A stretch of DNA of 46,428 bases from Clostridiales bacterium (GCA_015055735.1 SVHP01000005.1:1-46428); one strand, 5' to 3'. Shown: positions 17,737 to 33,411, numbered from the stretch's first letter. A program made the numbers and translations. The notes: a model not told the origin generated them from the sequence alone.

Positions 17737-18561
17737 ATGATGGAAGAAAACAATGTAGAACAAAATCTCGTCGGAACGGTCAGTTATTTTTTATACGCCG
17801 TAAGAAGATACTTGGTGTTGATTCTCGCAATTATAATCGTTTGCGTTTCGGCTGGGGTAACTTTTTCGTTGGTGAGAAAGCCTAATTATAAGGCAACTGC
17901 TAAAGTCGTAGTTTCGGCTACTTTGAACGGAGCAGGTTGGTCGGATGAAACTAACTGGATTCAAAATCATATCAAGACGATTATAGACTTTTGTAATTCA
18001 GGGGTGGTCGTTGACCGTGCTAACTATTATTATCTTCAATGGGAAAAGGTTAAATATGAAGGTGCAGAAGCAGATTTAGAAGATTTTATTGAAAATCCAC
18101 CAGCATATCAAACTAATCCTGAACATAACGGTATGGCTTATAAGATAGCCCCTAGTAACATTGACACGGCTTTCGTGGAACATGAAAATTCCACTAGTAT
18201 AGTTTTTGACGTTAGTTATACCGATAAAAACCAAGAAGATGCTAAAGAAAAGGTGTCTATACTACTTTGCGCTTGTATTGAAGAAGTAAAGATAGAAGAT
18301 TCTAAGGGCGAGAAAGTATATTTTACTGCTGACGTAAACTTGAAAAACAACGGTATTGACAGTGTGGAAAAGGATATATCTACCCTAAGTATTGTTTTTG
18401 TATCGGGAGTTATGGGCGTTCTTTTGGCAGTGTTGGTATTGTACGTATTGATATTGTTAGACAATAGCATTAGATCTAAAGAAGAACTAGAAGCTATCGT
18501 AGGCGCATCAATGCTTGCTACTATTCAAAAAAATGGGGGAGGAGAGAAAAATGGAAAATAA
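17737..18561 (+). CDS. Wzz/YveK-type polysaccharide chain-length or co-polymerase-like membrane protein
   Basis: 274 aa; TM near each end, RSKEELEAIVGASMLATI near the C-terminus. Confidence 0.78.
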   Translation: MMEENNVEQNLVGTVSYFLYAVRRYLVLILAIIIVCVSAGVTFSLVRKPNYKATAKVVVSATLNGAGWSDETNWIQNHIKTIIDFCNSGVVVDRANYYYLQWEKVKYEGAEADLEDFIENPPAYQTNPEHNGMAYKIAPSNIDTAFVEHENSTSIVFDVSYTDKNQEDAKEKVSILLCACIEEVKIEDSKGEKVYFTADVNLKNNGIDSVEKDISTLSIVFVSGVMGVLLAVLVLYVLILLDNSIRSKEELEAIVGASMLATIQKNGGGEKNGK

Positions 18562-19267
18562 TTACGTTGAAACCGAAAAGTCTGTTCCTTTAGCCAAATT
18601 GATATACAAGAATTTGGTGCTTATCATAATGGTAATTGTTTTGACTTCCCTTATCGGCTTTGGTTACGCTATCATTAACGTTAAACCTACTTATACGGTA
18701 AATCGTTCGTTTATTATAAGAATGGCTAAGTTAAAAGCAAGTGAAAATAATGAGGCTGCATTAGGTAAACTTCATATGCCGGAAATCGAGCCTCTATTAA
18801 AGTTGCCAAAGTATATAGAACAAGCTAATGAAATTTATAGTGAAGAGCAAAATGGTCAAACTGAAATATCTGCAGGGGCGATAGGCGTTAAATACAACGA
18901 CGAGAGTTTAATTTTTACCCTTTCGTATACCGACGATAATATTCACGATGCGGCGGCTAAAATTCACGCTATATATCTTGTAGCAAGTAAAAACTTTGCT
19001 AGCGACTTAACGGTTGATAGCGTAAGGTTAATCGATATAGACAACGTTAATATCGACGTGAAAAAGGATATTTACGAAGGAATGTCTTCTTCGGTTAACG
19101 GTGGATATTCAAAGCATATCGTACTTGGCGCATGTGTTGGGTTAGTTATTTCGGTGTGTATACTTGTAATTTCTTACGCACTTGACAATACTCTTCATAG
19201 CAAGGAAGAATTGGAGCAAATGACGGGGGCTAGCGTTCTCGCATTTATAACTAAAAATAAAGATTGA
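18551..19267 (+). CDS. Second Wzz/YveK-like membrane protein (start refined to ATG at 18551, overlapping the upstream stop)
   Basis: Two TM segments, HSKEELEQMTGASVLAFI. ATGGAAAATAA overlaps the 3' end of the preceding CDS; SD GGAGAG at 18541. Confidence 0.78.
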   Translation: MENNYVETEKSVPLAKLIYKNLVLIIMVIVLTSLIGFGYAIINVKPTYTVNRSFIIRMAKLKASENNEAALGKLHMPEIEPLLKLPKYIEQANEIYSEEQNGQTEISAGAIGVKYNDESLIFTLSYTDDNIHDAAAKIHAIYLVASKNFASDLTVDSVRLIDIDNVNIDVKKDIYEGMSSSVNGGYSKHIVLGACVGLVISVCILVISYALDNTLHSKEELEQMTGASVLAFITKNKD

Positions 19268-19289
19268 TAAATTATAAAAACTAAAAGGC

Positions 19290-19328
19290 AAGGGTGTATG
19301 CAATCGCATACACCCTTATATTTTTTTG
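19290..19328. terminator. Terminator between convergent genes
   Basis: AAGGGTGTATGC-aatc-GCATACACCCTT followed by T-rich tract. Confidence 0.85.
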
Positions 19329-19344
19329 TTTGATGAAAGGCTGA

Positions 19345-20472
19345 TTAAGCCTTGTCGTTTAAGACTAAAGTTGCTGAAGCTTGTGCGCAAATTCCTTCTT
19401 CTCTACCGACAAATCCTAAGCCCTCCAAAGTGGTTGCGCCTATTCCTAATAGACTTGGAGCGATATCAAGCGCTTTTGCTAAATTTTCAGTGATAGTTGG
19501 AATATGTTTTAATAGTTTTGGCTTTTCAGCCATAATGGTGGCTGAAACACTTTGCACTCTATATCCCTTTTCTTTTATCATAATTAAAACTTGTTCTAGC
19601 AATTTCATGCTGTCGGCGTCTTTGTATTTAGCGTCTTTGTCGCTAAAATGATATCCTATATCTCTTAAGGATAGTGCTGATAAAATGGCGTCCATAACGG
19701 CGTGAGTCAACACGTCTGCGTCAGAGTGTCCTAAAAGTCCTTTATCGTGTGGAATAGTAATTCCACCTAAAATTAGTTTTCTATTCTCAACCAATTTATG
19801 ACAATCGAAACCTACTCCCGTTCTAGTTTGTGGTCTATCGTCTAAAAGACTAAAATCTTGAGAATAGGTAATCTTAACGTTTTTAGGGTCGCCTTGGTAA
19901 GTTGCAAGTTTACCTATATATTTTAAGTAAACTTCTCCGTCGTCGTTAAAACTTAGATCACGCGCACGCGCGTATGCGTCTATAATAAGGTTTGTCTTAA
20001 AGCCTTGTGGGGTTTGAACCGAACACAAATCGTCTTTGCCTAAATACTCGCTGACAAAAGCGCCGTCCTTTTTAAGTATGGTGTTAGGGGTGGGGATAAC
20101 AGGGATTGCGCTACCAAACTTATTTGCAGTATCAATGCAATCTTTTATCATCTTATGGGTAACGAACGGTCTTGCTCCGTCGTGAATAAGAACGATATCT
20201 CCGTTTACTTCCTTCAATGCGTTTTTAACCGACTCTGTACGGGTTAGTCCACCTAAAACGACAGTAGCCTTTTGTCCAACTAAGTTTTTGATAAACTCAA
20301 AATCGTCTTTACTAACTGAAATTACTATTTGGTCGATAAGTTGACTGCTAATAAAAGCGTTCAAAGTTTTTTCTAATAAAGTTTGATTATCGCTAGAAAA
20401 CAGCAACTTATTTTTTTGATAACCTGACCTTGCGCCCTTTCCTGCGCAAGCAAGAATTAAACTCGTTTTCAT
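19345..20472 (-). CDS. ispDF: Bifunctional IspD/IspF (MEP pathway cytidylyltransferase / cyclodiphosphate synthase)
   Basis: 375 aa; N-terminal IspD (DIVLIHDGARPFVTHKMI), C-terminal IspF (GVGFDCHKL, LGGITIPHDKGLLGHSDADVLTHAVMDAILSAL). Confidence 0.95.
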   Translation of the reverse strand: MKTSLILACAGKGARSGYQKNKLLFSSDNQTLLEKTLNAFISSQLIDQIVISVSKDDFEFIKNLVGQKATVVLGGLTRTESVKNALKEVNGDIVLIHDGARPFVTHKMIKDCIDTANKFGSAIPVIPTPNTILKKDGAFVSEYLGKDDLCSVQTPQGFKTNLIIDAYARARDLSFNDDGEVYLKYIGKLATYQGDPKNVKITYSQDFSLLDDRPQTRTGVGFDCHKLVENRKLILGGITIPHDKGLLGHSDADVLTHAVMDAILSALSLRDIGYHFSDKDAKYKDADSMKLLEQVLIMIKEKGYRVQSVSATIMAEKPKLLKHIPTITENLAKALDIAPSLLGIGATTLEGLGFVGREEGICAQASATLVLNDKA

Positions 20473-20524
20473 AATAAAATCCTTTTCGTAGATAGGGTAT
20501 AATTATAAATTTAGCGTTAGAAAA

Positions 20525-20770
20525 CTAATCTACTAAAATTTCATACATTTGTTCTGCTTGTTCTTTTCTAACCGTTTCCTTAAGCATAAGAACTTTAAAC
20601 TTTACCGTGCCACTGTTAAAGCCTAGTTCGACTATATCGCCTTCTTTGATTCTATACGAAGGCTTAACCGAACGGCCGTTAACGCTAACCCTCCCACCGT
20701 CGCACGCTTCTTGGGCGATAGTGCGTCTTTTTAGTAATCTTGATACCTTTAAGAACTTGTCAATTCTCAT
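20525..20770 (-). CDS. S4-domain RNA-binding protein (RqcP/Hsp15-like)
   Basis: 81 aa; MRIDKFLKVSRLLKRRTIAQEACDGGRVSVNGRSVKPSYRIKEGDIV. Confidence 0.9.
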   Translation of the reverse strand: MRIDKFLKVSRLLKRRTIAQEACDGGRVSVNGRSVKPSYRIKEGDIVELGFNSGTVKFKVLMLKETVRKEQAEQMYEILVD

Positions 20771-20859
20771 AAAAACTCCAAAATCGGCAAAAGTATTAGT
20801 TAAAAAAATGCCGAAAAATGACTAAAATTTAAAAAATATACAAATTGTGGTAAAAATGC

Positions 20860-20888
20860 TTGACAACTTTGATTTAAAAGTTTATCAT
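20860..20888 (+). promoter_or_regulatory. Promoter of the rpoB transcription unit
   Basis: TTGACA - 17 bp - TATCAT, about 220 bp upstream of the rpoB start. Confidence 0.7.
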
Positions 20889-21108
20889 AGTAAAATGCAT
20901 TATGATAGGTTAATATCGATTTTTGTCGCCTTTTTTAAGAAAATCGCTGAAAAAAATAATTGTTTTTTGAGGGCTTTTTCTTAGAAAAACACTAAAAAAA
21001 ACGAGAATCGGTAAAAACTTTGCTCTCAACCGTTATTATACAACATTTTTTACGTTTTGTAAAGGTTGTTAGCACAAAATAGTAATTTTTTTTAAGGAGT
21101 GTGTTTTG

Positions 21109-25122
<4,014 letters not shown>

Positions 25123-25141
25123 TAGGGAGGGATAGAAGAAT

Positions 25142-28100
25142 ATGTTTGAACTTAACAATTTTGATTCTATACAAATAGGAGTTGCGTCTCCCGAAAAAAT
25201 TAGAGAATGGTCTTACGGCGAAGTAACTAAGCCTGAAACCATTAACTATAGAACACAAAAACCAGAAATGGGTGGTCTATTCTGCGAAAGAATTTTTGGA
25301 CCTACCAAAGACTGGGAATGTCATTGTGGTAAATATAAGAGAATTAGATATAAAGGCGTTATATGTGACAAGTGTGGCGTTGAAATTACAAAGTCTAAAG
25401 TTCGTCGTGACAGAATGGGACACATCGAACTTGCTGCACCTGTTTCTCACATTTGGTACTTTAAGGGCGTTCCTTCAAGAATAGGTTTAATGCTCGATAT
25501 GAGCCCTAAAGCACTCGAACAAGTATTATACTTTGCTTGTCACGTAGTTTTAGACCCAGGTACGACACCTTTACAATACAAACAAGTTATCAACGATAGA
25601 GAAAAACTCGAAATGGAAGAACAATACGGCTTTGGTTCTTTCAAGACGGGTATGGGCGCTGAAGCTATCAAAGAATTATTGATGGCTATCGACTTAGAAC
25701 AAGAAAGCGTTGAAACTAAGAAAATTATCGCTGAAAATACTTCGGGACAAAGAAGAATTCGTGCGGTTAAGAGAATTGAAATCATAGAATCGTTCAGAAA
25801 GAGTGGCAATCGCCCTGAATGGATGATTTTAGACGTTCTTCCTGTTATCCCACCTGAACTTCGTCCTATGGTTCAATTAGACGGTGGTAGATTTGCAACG
25901 AGTGACCTTAACGACTTGTATAGAAGGGTTATCAATAGAAATAACCGTTTGAAAAAGTTGATGGAATTAGGCGCTCCTGAAATCATTATTAGAAACGAAA
26001 AGAGAATGCTTCAAGAAGCCGTAGACGCACTTATAGACAACGGTAGACGTGGTAAGGCTATAAGTGGCGCAGGCAACCGTGAACTTAAATCTCTTTCTGG
26101 TATGCTACGTGGTAAGCAAGGTCGTTTCCGTCAAAACCTACTCGGTAAACGTGTTGACTATTCAGGTCGTTCGGTTATCGTCGTTGGTCCAGAACTTAAA
26201 CTTTATCAATGTGGTTTACCAAAAGAAATGGCAATCGAACTTTTCAAACCTTTCGTAATGAAGAAGTTGGTTGAAAGCAACGTTTGTCATAACATTAAGA
26301 ACGCAAAGAGAACGGTAGAACGTGGTAAGGCTGTCGTTTGGGACGTTTTAGAAGAGGTTATTAAAGACCACCCAGTTATGCTTAACCGTGCTCCTACGCT
26401 ACACAGACTCTCTATTCAAGCGTTTGAACCTGTGCTTATCGAAGGTAGAGCAATTAAACTTCACCCACTAGTTTGTGGTGCGTTCAACGCCGACTTCGAC
26501 GGTGACCAAATGGCTGTTCACGTTCCACTTTCTGTTGAAGCACAAGCTGAAGCAAGATTCTTGATGCTCGCATCAAATAACATACTAAAACTTTCTGACG
26601 GTAAGCCTGTTATGTCGCCTTCTCAAGATATGGTTATGGGTGCATACTATCTAACCATTATTAGAAGAAAGATAGGCGAAAAATATAACGAAAAGGGTAG
26701 AAAGGACGAAAACGGTACCGTTTACGGAGTTCCTGAATACACCGTTTCTTACACTTCTCCTGAAGAAGCAGTCATGGCTTATCAAACTGGTAAAATCGGT
26801 CTTCAAGACGAAATTATCGTTCGTCGTACTATGGAAGTTGAAGGTGAAGTTATTAGTGGTAGAGTTAAGACTTCTGTCGGAAAGATTATTTTCAACGAAG
26901 CAATCCCACAAAACTTGGGATTCGTTGAAAGAAAGACAAAACAAGATTTATTGAAGTATGAAATCGATAAATTAACAGGTAAGAAAGACCTTCAAAAGAT
27001 TGTCGGCGCTTGCTTTAAGCGTCACGGCGCAAGTTGCGCTGCCGACGTTCTAGACAAGGTTAAGGCGCTCGGCTTTAAGTATTCTACCGTCGGCGCTATC
27101 ACCACGTCTGTGTTCGATATGCATATGCCAAAAGAAAAGGCTGTTATCCTAGGCGCTGCTGAAGAACACGTGTTGAAGGTTGAAACACTTTACAAAAAAG
27201 GTTTCATTACCGACGATGAAAGATATAAAAAGGTCGTTAGTATTTGGAAACAAGCAACTGACGACATTACCGAAAAACTTATGGCTACGCTCGACGAGTT
27301 TAACCCTATCCTAATGATGGCTAACTCTGGTGCGCGTGGTTCTAAGGACCAAATTAAACAACTTGCAGGTATGCGTGGTCTTATGACCGACCCTAATGGT
27401 AAAACTATTGAAATCCCTGTTAAATCGTGTTTCCGTGAAGGACTTTCAGTTCTTGAATACTTCATTTCTTCACACGGTGGACGTAAAGGTCTTGCCGATA
27501 CTGCTCTTAAAACTGCTGACTCTGGTTATTTGACTCGTCGTTTGGTTGACGTTTCTCAAGAAGTTATCATCAAAGAAGACGACTGTTTTGCTAACGCAGG
27601 CGAAGCCGTTAAGGGTGTTAAAGTTCGTGCTATCAAGGGCAGCAAGGGTGAAGAAATCGAAGGATTACGTGATAGAATCGCAGGTAGATTTACCGTTACC
27701 GATATCGTAAACCCACAAACGGGCGAAATTATGGTTAAGTCTAACGAAATGATCTCAGAAGACATGGCTGACGCTATCGTTAAAGTGGGTATCGAAGAAG
27801 TTGAAATTAGAAGTATCTTTACTTGTAAATCAAAAACTGGCGTTTGCGCTAAGTGTTACGGTAAGAACATGTCTAACAATAACCCTGTTCAAATGGGTGA
27901 AGCAGTTGGTATCATCGCCGCTCAATCAATCGGTGAACCTGGTACTCAGCTTACCATGAGAACCTTCCACACCGGTGGTATTGCAAGCACGGGCGACATT
28001 ACTCAAGGTCTTCCTAGAGTTGAAGAATTGTTCGAAGCACGTAGACCAAAACACGCTGCTATCGTTTGTGAACACAGCGGTACGGTTGAAATAGAAGAAA

Positions 28101-28753
28101 AGGATAAGATTATTCACGTTATCGTTAAACCTGACGACCCAACTGCTAAGAGTGAAGATTATACTATTCCTTTCGGTACGGGCGTTATCGTTAAATCTGG
28201 AGATAGGGTAGAACCAGGCTCAGTTTTAACTAACGGTTCAGTATATCCACAAGATATCTTAAAGACTAAGGGTATCAAGGGCGTTCAAGACTATATCTTG
28301 AAGGAAATTCAAAGCGTTTACCGTTCACAAGGCGTTGATATCAATGATAAGCACGTTGAAATTATCGTTCGTCAAATGATGAAGAAAGTACAAGTTGAAA
28401 ATCCTGGTGGGGCAGACGTTCTTCCTGGTGAAAAACTAGACGTTTATAGATTTGAAGAAGAAACTATCAAGGCTCTAGAAAACGGCTTAGAACCACCACA
28501 AGGTAAGAGAATTCTATTAGGTATCACTAAGGCTGCTCTTGCAAAAGAAAGCTTCTTGTCAGCAGCGTCTTTCCAAGAAACTGCTAGAGTATTGACCGAA
28601 GCTGCTATCAAGAATAAGATTGACCCATTAGTAGGATTGAAAGAAAACGTTATTATCGGTAAGTTAATCCCTGCAGGTACGGGAATTAAGGACTATAAAA
28701 ACGTTTCTCCACAAACGGTTATCCAAAGACCTGTAGAACAAGTGGAAAAATAA
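25142..28753 (+). CDS. rpoC: RNA polymerase subunit beta'
   Basis: 1203 aa; catalytic [17 protein letters not shown], zinc motif [22 protein letters not shown]. Confidence 0.99.
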   Translation: MFELNNFDSIQIGVASPEKIREWSYGEVTKPETINYRTQKPEMGGLFCERIFGPTKDWECHCGKYKRIRYKGVICDKCGVEITKSKVRRDRMGHIELAAPVSHIWYFKGVPSRIGLMLDMSPKALEQVLYFACHVVLDPGTTPLQYKQVINDREKLEMEEQYGFGSFKTGMGAEAIKELLMAIDLEQESVETKKIIAENTSGQRRIRAVKRIEIIESFRKSGNRPEWMILDVLPVIPPELRPMVQLDGGRFATSDLNDLYRRVINRNNRLKKLMELGAPEIIIRNEKRMLQEAVDALIDNGRRGKAISGAGNRELKSLSGMLRGKQGRFRQNLLGKRVDYSGRSVIVVGPELKLYQCGLPKEMAIELFKPFVMKKLVESNVCHNIKNAKRTVERGKAVVWDVLEEVIKDHPVMLNRAPTLHRLSIQAFEPVLIEGRAIKLHPLVCGAFNADFDGDQMAVHVPLSVEAQAEARFLMLASNNILKLSDGKPVMSPSQDMVMGAYYLTIIRRKIGEKYNEKGRKDENGTVYGVPEYTVSYTSPEEAVMAYQTGKIGLQDEIIVRRTMEVEGEVISGRVKTSVGKIIFNEAIPQNLGFVERKTKQDLLKYEIDKLTGKKDLQKIVGACFKRHGASCAADVLDKVKALGFKYSTVGAITTSVFDMHMPKEKAVILGAAEEHVLKVETLYKKGFITDDERYKKVVSIWKQATDDITEKLMATLDEFNPILMMANSGARGSKDQIKQLAGMRGLMTDPNGKTIEIPVKSCFREGLSVLEYFISSHGGRKGLADTALKTADSGYLTRRLVDVSQEVIIKEDDCFANAGEAVKGVKVRAIKGSKGEEIEGLRDRIAGRFTVTDIVNPQTGEIMVKSNEMISEDMADAIVKVGIEEVEIRSIFTCKSKTGVCAKCYGKNMSNNNPVQMGEAVGIIAAQSIGEPGTQLTMRTFHTGGIASTGDITQGLPRVEELFEARRPKHAAIVCEHSGTVEIEEKDKIIHVIVKPDDPTAKSEDYTIPFGTGVIVKSGDRVEPGSVLTNGSVYPQDILKTKGIKGVQDYILKEIQSVYRSQGVDINDKHVEIIVRQMMKKVQVENPGGADVLPGEKLDVYRFEEETIKALENGLEPPQGKRILLGITKAALAKESFLSAASFQETARVLTEAAIKNKIDPLVGLKENVIIGKLIPAGTGIKDYKNVSPQTVIQRPVEQVEK

Positions 28754-28839
28754 TATAAAATCCATTTTTTACAAAAAAACCTATCAAATCACTAGTATTT
28801 GATTGACTAAAAGAACAATAAATGGTAAAATAATAATTC

Positions 28840-28927
28840 GGCGGGATTAAATTCCCGCCAAACAAAATTTAGTTTCATGAACGGAAATTTCCGAATCCGT
28901 TTTCTGAATATCGAAATAAACTAAGGA
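28840..28927 (+). promoter_or_regulatory. Structured 5' region of rpsL
   Basis: GGCGGGA/TCCCGCC hairpin (28840-28859), then TAGTTT (28870-28875)/AAACTA (28918-28923) closing stem enclosing ACGGA/TCCGT and TTTC/GAAA; SD AAGGAGG follows directly. Confidence 0.5.
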
Positions 28928-28935
28928 GGTGCGAT

Positions 28936-29307
28936 ATGCCAACAATTCAACAGTTAATCAGACAAGGTAGAGCAAAGATTACTTATAAGTCAAAGGCTCC
29001 AGCATTGGACGAATGTCCTCAAAAGCGTGGTGTTTGCTTATCAGTAACTACAACCACACCAAAGAAGCCTAACTCAGCGCTTCGTAAAATTGCTCGTGTA
29101 CGTTTGACAAACAAGGCTGAAGGTATCGTTTATATTCCTGGTGAAGGTCACAACCTACAAGAACACAGCTCTGTTCTTATCCGTGGCGGAAGGGTTAAAG
29201 ACTTACCTGGTGTAAGATATCATATCATTCGTGGTGCATTAGATACTGCAGGCGTTGCAAAACGTCGTCAATCAAGATCTAAATACGGCGCTAAACGTCC
29301 TAAATAA
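28936..29307 (+). CDS. rpsL: 30S ribosomal protein S12
   Basis: 123 aa; [54 protein letters not shown]. Confidence 0.99.
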   Translation: MPTIQQLIRQGRAKITYKSKAPALDECPQKRGVCLSVTTTTPKKPNSALRKIARVRLTNKAEGIVYIPGEGHNLQEHSSVLIRGGRVKDLPGVRYHIIRGALDTAGVAKRRQSRSKYGAKRPK

Positions 29308-29358
29308 GATCGCCTAATTAAACTACACGAAAACAAAAATTAAAACAACAAAAAGACA

Positions 29359-29494
29359 CCTACTTATAATCGATATTCGGAAAATTAACTCGATTTAGTA
29401 GGCAGTATGTCGAAAGACAGAAGGTTCGCTACTAGAAATAGCAAGCGATAGCTGTACTGAAATAAGGGTTTACCCTTAAATGCACGAAAAGTGC
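29359..29494 (+). promoter_or_regulatory. Highly structured rpsL-rpsG intergenic RNA (candidate ribosomal protein leader)
   Basis: Stem CCTACT+ATCGA/TCGAT+AGTAGG; three-way junction CAGTA/TACTG with two GAAA-capped arms; hairpins TAAGGG/CCCTTA and GCAC/GTGC before the SD. Confidence 0.6.
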
Positions 29495-29520
29495 GATAAA
29501 ATTTAAAGGAGGATTTAATT

Positions 29521-29991
29521 ATGCCAAGAAGAGGCAATATTGCAAAAAGAGATGTTTTACCAGATCCAGTGTACGGCGATAAAGTAATTACAAAGCTTAT
29601 CAACCAAGTTATGCTAGACGGTAAAAAAGGCATCGCGCAAGGCATCGTTTACGAAGCATTTACCGTTGCAGCAGAAAAAGTTGGTCAAGATCCAAAAGAA
29701 GTTTTTGCTCAAGCTTTGAATAACATTATGCCTATGGTAGAAGTAAAGGCAAGGAGAGTCGGTGGTGCAAACTATCAAGTTCCAATCGAAATCCGTGCTG
29801 AAAGAAGACAAACGCTAGCAATTAGATGGTTAGTTGCTGCTGCAAGAAAGAGAGGCGAAAGAGAAATGGCTGCTAGACTTGCTGCCGAACTCGTTGACGC
29901 ATTCAACAACACTGGTAGTGCTGTTAAGAAGAAAGAAGACACTCACAGAATGGCTGAAGCAAACAAGGCTTTCGCACATTATAGATTTTAA
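29521..29991 (+). CDS. rpsG: 30S ribosomal protein S7
   Basis: 156 aa; [40 protein letters not shown]. Confidence 0.99.
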   Translation: MPRRGNIAKRDVLPDPVYGDKVITKLINQVMLDGKKGIAQGIVYEAFTVAAEKVGQDPKEVFAQALNNIMPMVEVKARRVGGANYQVPIEIRAERRQTLAIRWLVAAARKRGEREMAARLAAELVDAFNNTGSAVKKKEDTHRMAEANKAFAHYRF

Positions 29992-30006
29992 TTTTGGAGA
30001 GAGATT

Positions 30007-32076
30007 ATGCCAAGAGATTTTGATTTGGGTGTAACCAGAAATATAGGTATCATGGCGCATATCGACGCTGGTAAAACAACTACCACTGAACGTATTTTGT
30101 TCTATACGGGTAAAACTCATAAGTTAGGCGAAACCCACGAAGGTGGCGCTACTATGGACTGGATGGTTCAAGAACAAGAACGTGGTATTACCATTACGTC
30201 GGCTGCTACTACCTGTTACTGGAAAGGACACCGTATAAATATTATTGACACCCCTGGCCACGTTGACTTCACAGTTGAAGTTGAAAGATCTTTACGTGTT
30301 CTAGACGGTGCTGTTGCAACCTTCTGTGCTAAGGGTGGTGTTGAACCACAAAGTGAAACCGTTTGGAGACAAGCTGATAAGTATAAAGTTCCTAGAATCG
30401 CTTATATCAATAAAATGGATATTAACGGCGCTAACTATGATAACGCTATTAAGATGATGAAGGAAAGACTTCATACTAATCCACTTCCAATCGTTATTCC
30501 TATCGGTAAAGAAGATACTTTCAAGGGCGTTGTTGACGTTATCACTAGAAAGGCTTATATCTATCTTGACGATTTAGGAAAAGAAATCGACGTAACCGAC
30601 GTTCCTGCTGACATTGCTGATTTCTGCGAAGAATGCAGAGCAGCAGTTGTTGAAGTTGCAGCAGAAACTGACGATGCTTTAATGGAAAAATTCTTCGAAG
30701 AAGGCGATCTTTCTATCGAAGAAATCAAAAAAGGTTTGCGTACTGCAACTCTTGCTATGAAGGTGACACCTGTTCTTTGTGGTTCATCTTATAGAAACAA
30801 GGGTGTTCAAAACTTACTTGACGCTATCGTTGAATACTTACCAAGTCCATTAGACGTTGGCGCAGTTGCTGGCGTTAGTGAAAAAGGTGAAGAAGATCAA
30901 AGAGCACCAGGAGACGACCAACCATTTAGTGGTCTTGCATTCAAGATTATGACCGACCCATTCGTTGGTAAGTTAGCTTTCTTCCGTGCTTACTCTGGTG
31001 TATTAAAGACAGGTTCTTACGTATACAACAGTGTTAAAGGCAAGAAGGAAAGAGTTGCTCGTATTTTAAGAATGCACGCTAACCATAGAGAAGAAGTTGA
31101 CGCTGTTTACTCTGGTGAAATTTGCGCATTAGTAGGTTTAAAAGAAACTACTACTGGTGATACTCTTTGTGACGAAGCAAACCCAATTATCCTTGAACAA
31201 ATGGAATTCCCAGATCCAGTTATTCAAGTTGCTATTGAACCAAAAACTAAACAAGGTCAAGAAAAGATGGGCTTTGCTCTTGCTAAACTTGCTGAAGAAG
31301 ACCCAACTTTCAAAACTTATACCGACCAAGAAACCGGTCAAACCATTATCGCTGGTATGGGTGAACTTCACCTAGAAATTATCGTTGATAGATTGCTTCG
31401 TGAATTTAGAGTAGAAGCAAACGTTGGTAAACCACAAGTTTCTTACAAGGAAACTATTAGACAAGCTGTTGAGGCTGAAGGTTTATTCAAACGTCAATCA
31501 GGTGGTCACGGTCAATACGGTCACTGTAAGATTCGTCTTGAACCACAAGAACCAGGTAAAGGATATGAATTTATCGACGAAACAGTTGGTGGTTCAATTC
31601 CAAAAGAATTTATCCAACCTATCAACAAAGGTATTATGGAAGCATCTAAAAATGGTATTTTAGCAGGATACGAAGTAGTTGACTTTAAGGTTACCGTTTA
31701 CGACGGAAGCTACCACGACGTTGACTCATCTGAAATGGCATTTAAGATCGCTGGTTCTATGGCACTTAAAGATGGTCTTGCAAAAGCAAAGAGCGTTCTT
31801 CTAGAACCTGTTATGAAGGTTGAAATCGTAACTCCTGACGATTACTTTGGAGACCTTATGGGTAACGTTACCGCTCGTCGTGGTATTATTCAAGGTACTG
31901 ACGATAGAAACGGCGTTAAGGTTATCGACGCTCATATCCCACTAGCAGAAATGTTTGGATACGCTACTGACCTTCGTTCAAGAACACAAGGTAGAGGTAA
32001 CTACACAATGCAGTTCTCTCACTATGCAGAAGTCCCAAAATCAGTTGCTGAAAAGATTATGGGCAAAAAAGCGTAA
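30007..32076 (+). CDS. fusA: Elongation factor G
   Basis: 689 aa; [61 protein letters not shown]. Confidence 0.99.
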   Translation: MPRDFDLGVTRNIGIMAHIDAGKTTTTERILFYTGKTHKLGETHEGGATMDWMVQEQERGITITSAATTCYWKGHRINIIDTPGHVDFTVEVERSLRVLDGAVATFCAKGGVEPQSETVWRQADKYKVPRIAYINKMDINGANYDNAIKMMKERLHTNPLPIVIPIGKEDTFKGVVDVITRKAYIYLDDLGKEIDVTDVPADIADFCEECRAAVVEVAAETDDALMEKFFEEGDLSIEEIKKGLRTATLAMKVTPVLCGSSYRNKGVQNLLDAIVEYLPSPLDVGAVAGVSEKGEEDQRAPGDDQPFSGLAFKIMTDPFVGKLAFFRAYSGVLKTGSYVYNSVKGKKERVARILRMHANHREEVDAVYSGEICALVGLKETTTGDTLCDEANPIILEQMEFPDPVIQVAIEPKTKQGQEKMGFALAKLAEEDPTFKTYTDQETGQTIIAGMGELHLEIIVDRLLREFRVEANVGKPQVSYKETIRQAVEAEGLFKRQSGGHGQYGHCKIRLEPQEPGKGYEFIDETVGGSIPKEFIQPINKGIMEASKNGILAGYEVVDFKVTVYDGSYHDVDSSEMAFKIAGSMALKDGLAKAKSVLLEPVMKVEIVTPDDYFGDLMGNVTARRGIIQGTDDRNGVKVIDAHIPLAEMFGYATDLRSRTQGRGNYTMQFSHYAEVPKSVAEKIMGKKA

Positions 32077-32083
32077 TTAACTG

Positions 32084-32112
32084 TTGACAATTATATAATT
32101 TTATTGTAAAAT
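32084..32112 (+). promoter_or_regulatory. Promoter in the fusA-tuf intergenic region
   Basis: TTGACA - 17 bp - TAAAAT. Confidence 0.8.
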
Positions 32113-32190
32113 AGAATTACGTTATTAAAAACAAAATAAAAAAATAAAAATAAAAAATTATAATTATTGAAAAATTTGGAGGAAACCACA

Positions 32191-33411
32191 ATGGCAAAGG
32201 CTAAATTCGAAAGAAACAAACCGCACATTAACATTGGTACCATCGGTCACGTTGACCATGGTAAAACAACTCTTACCGCTGCTATCACTATGACATTATC
32301 TTCTATCGGTAATGCTCAAAAGATGAGATATGATGAAATCGATAAAGCACCGGAAGAAAAGGCAAGAGGTATTACAATTAATACTTCACACGTTGAATAT
32401 CAAACAGAAAATCGTCACTATGCACACGTTGACTGTCCAGGCCACGCTGACTATGTTAAGAACATGATTACCGGTGCTGCTCAAATGGACGGCGCTATCT
32501 TAGTTGTTGCTGCTACCGACGGTCCAATGCCACAAACTAGAGAACACATTCTTCTTGCTCGTCAAGTAGGTGTTCCATATATTGTTGTATTTATGAACAA
32601 ATGCGACCAATTAGACGATCCAGAACTTCTTGAATTAGTTGAAATGGAAATCAGAGAACTTCTTTCTGAATATGGTTTCCCTGGCGACGATACTCCTATC
32701 ATCAAGGGTTCTGCTCTTAAAGCATTAGAATTTGCACAAGCTGATCACAGTGCTGACGAAATCAAAAATTCAGCTGAATGCAAATGCATTTTCGAATTGA
32801 TGGATGCTGTTGACTCTTATATCCCAGCTCCAGAAAGAGACGATGCTAAACCTTTCTTACTTCCTGTAGAAGACGTATTCACCATCTCTGGTCGTGGTAC
32901 CGTTGCTACTGGTAGACTTGAAAGAGGTGTTGCACACATCAACGACCCTGCTGAAATCGTAGGTCTTTCAGAAGAATCTAGAAACACCGTTATTACTGGT
33001 CTTGAAATGTTTAGAAAACTTCTTGACGAAGCTCAAGCTGGTGACAACGTTGGTGCTCTTCTCCGTGGTATCGATAAGAAAGATATCGAACGTGGTCAAG
33101 TTATCGCTAAACCTGGTACAGTTAAACCACACACTTCTTTCGAAGGTCAAGTGTATATCTTAACGAAGGAAGAAGGTGGACGTCACACTCCATTCTTCAA
33201 CAACTATCGTCCACAATTCTACTTCAGAACTACTGACGTTACCGGTTCAATTAAACTTCCTGAAGGCGTAGAAATGGTTATGCCTGGTGACAACATCAAT
33301 ATGAGCGTTGAACTTATCACTCCTATCGCTATGGAAGAAGGTTTAAGATTCGCTATCCGTGAAGGTGGTAGAACTGTTGGTTCAGGCGTTGTTTCTAAAA
33401 TCGTTAAGTAA
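32191..33411 (+). CDS. tuf: Elongation factor Tu
   Basis: [39 protein letters not shown] upstream of ATG 32191. Confidence 0.99.
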   Translation: MAKAKFERNKPHINIGTIGHVDHGKTTLTAAITMTLSSIGNAQKMRYDEIDKAPEEKARGITINTSHVEYQTENRHYAHVDCPGHADYVKNMITGAAQMDGAILVVAATDGPMPQTREHILLARQVGVPYIVVFMNKCDQLDDPELLELVEMEIRELLSEYGFPGDDTPIIKGSALKALEFAQADHSADEIKNSAECKCIFELMDAVDSYIPAPERDDAKPFLLPVEDVFTISGRGTVATGRLERGVAHINDPAEIVGLSEESRNTVITGLEMFRKLLDEAQAGDNVGALLRGIDKKDIERGQVIAKPGTVKPHTSFEGQVYILTKEEGGRHTPFFNNYRPQFYFRTTDVTGSIKLPEGVEMVMPGDNINMSVELITPIAMEEGLRFAIREGGRTVGSGVVSKIVK

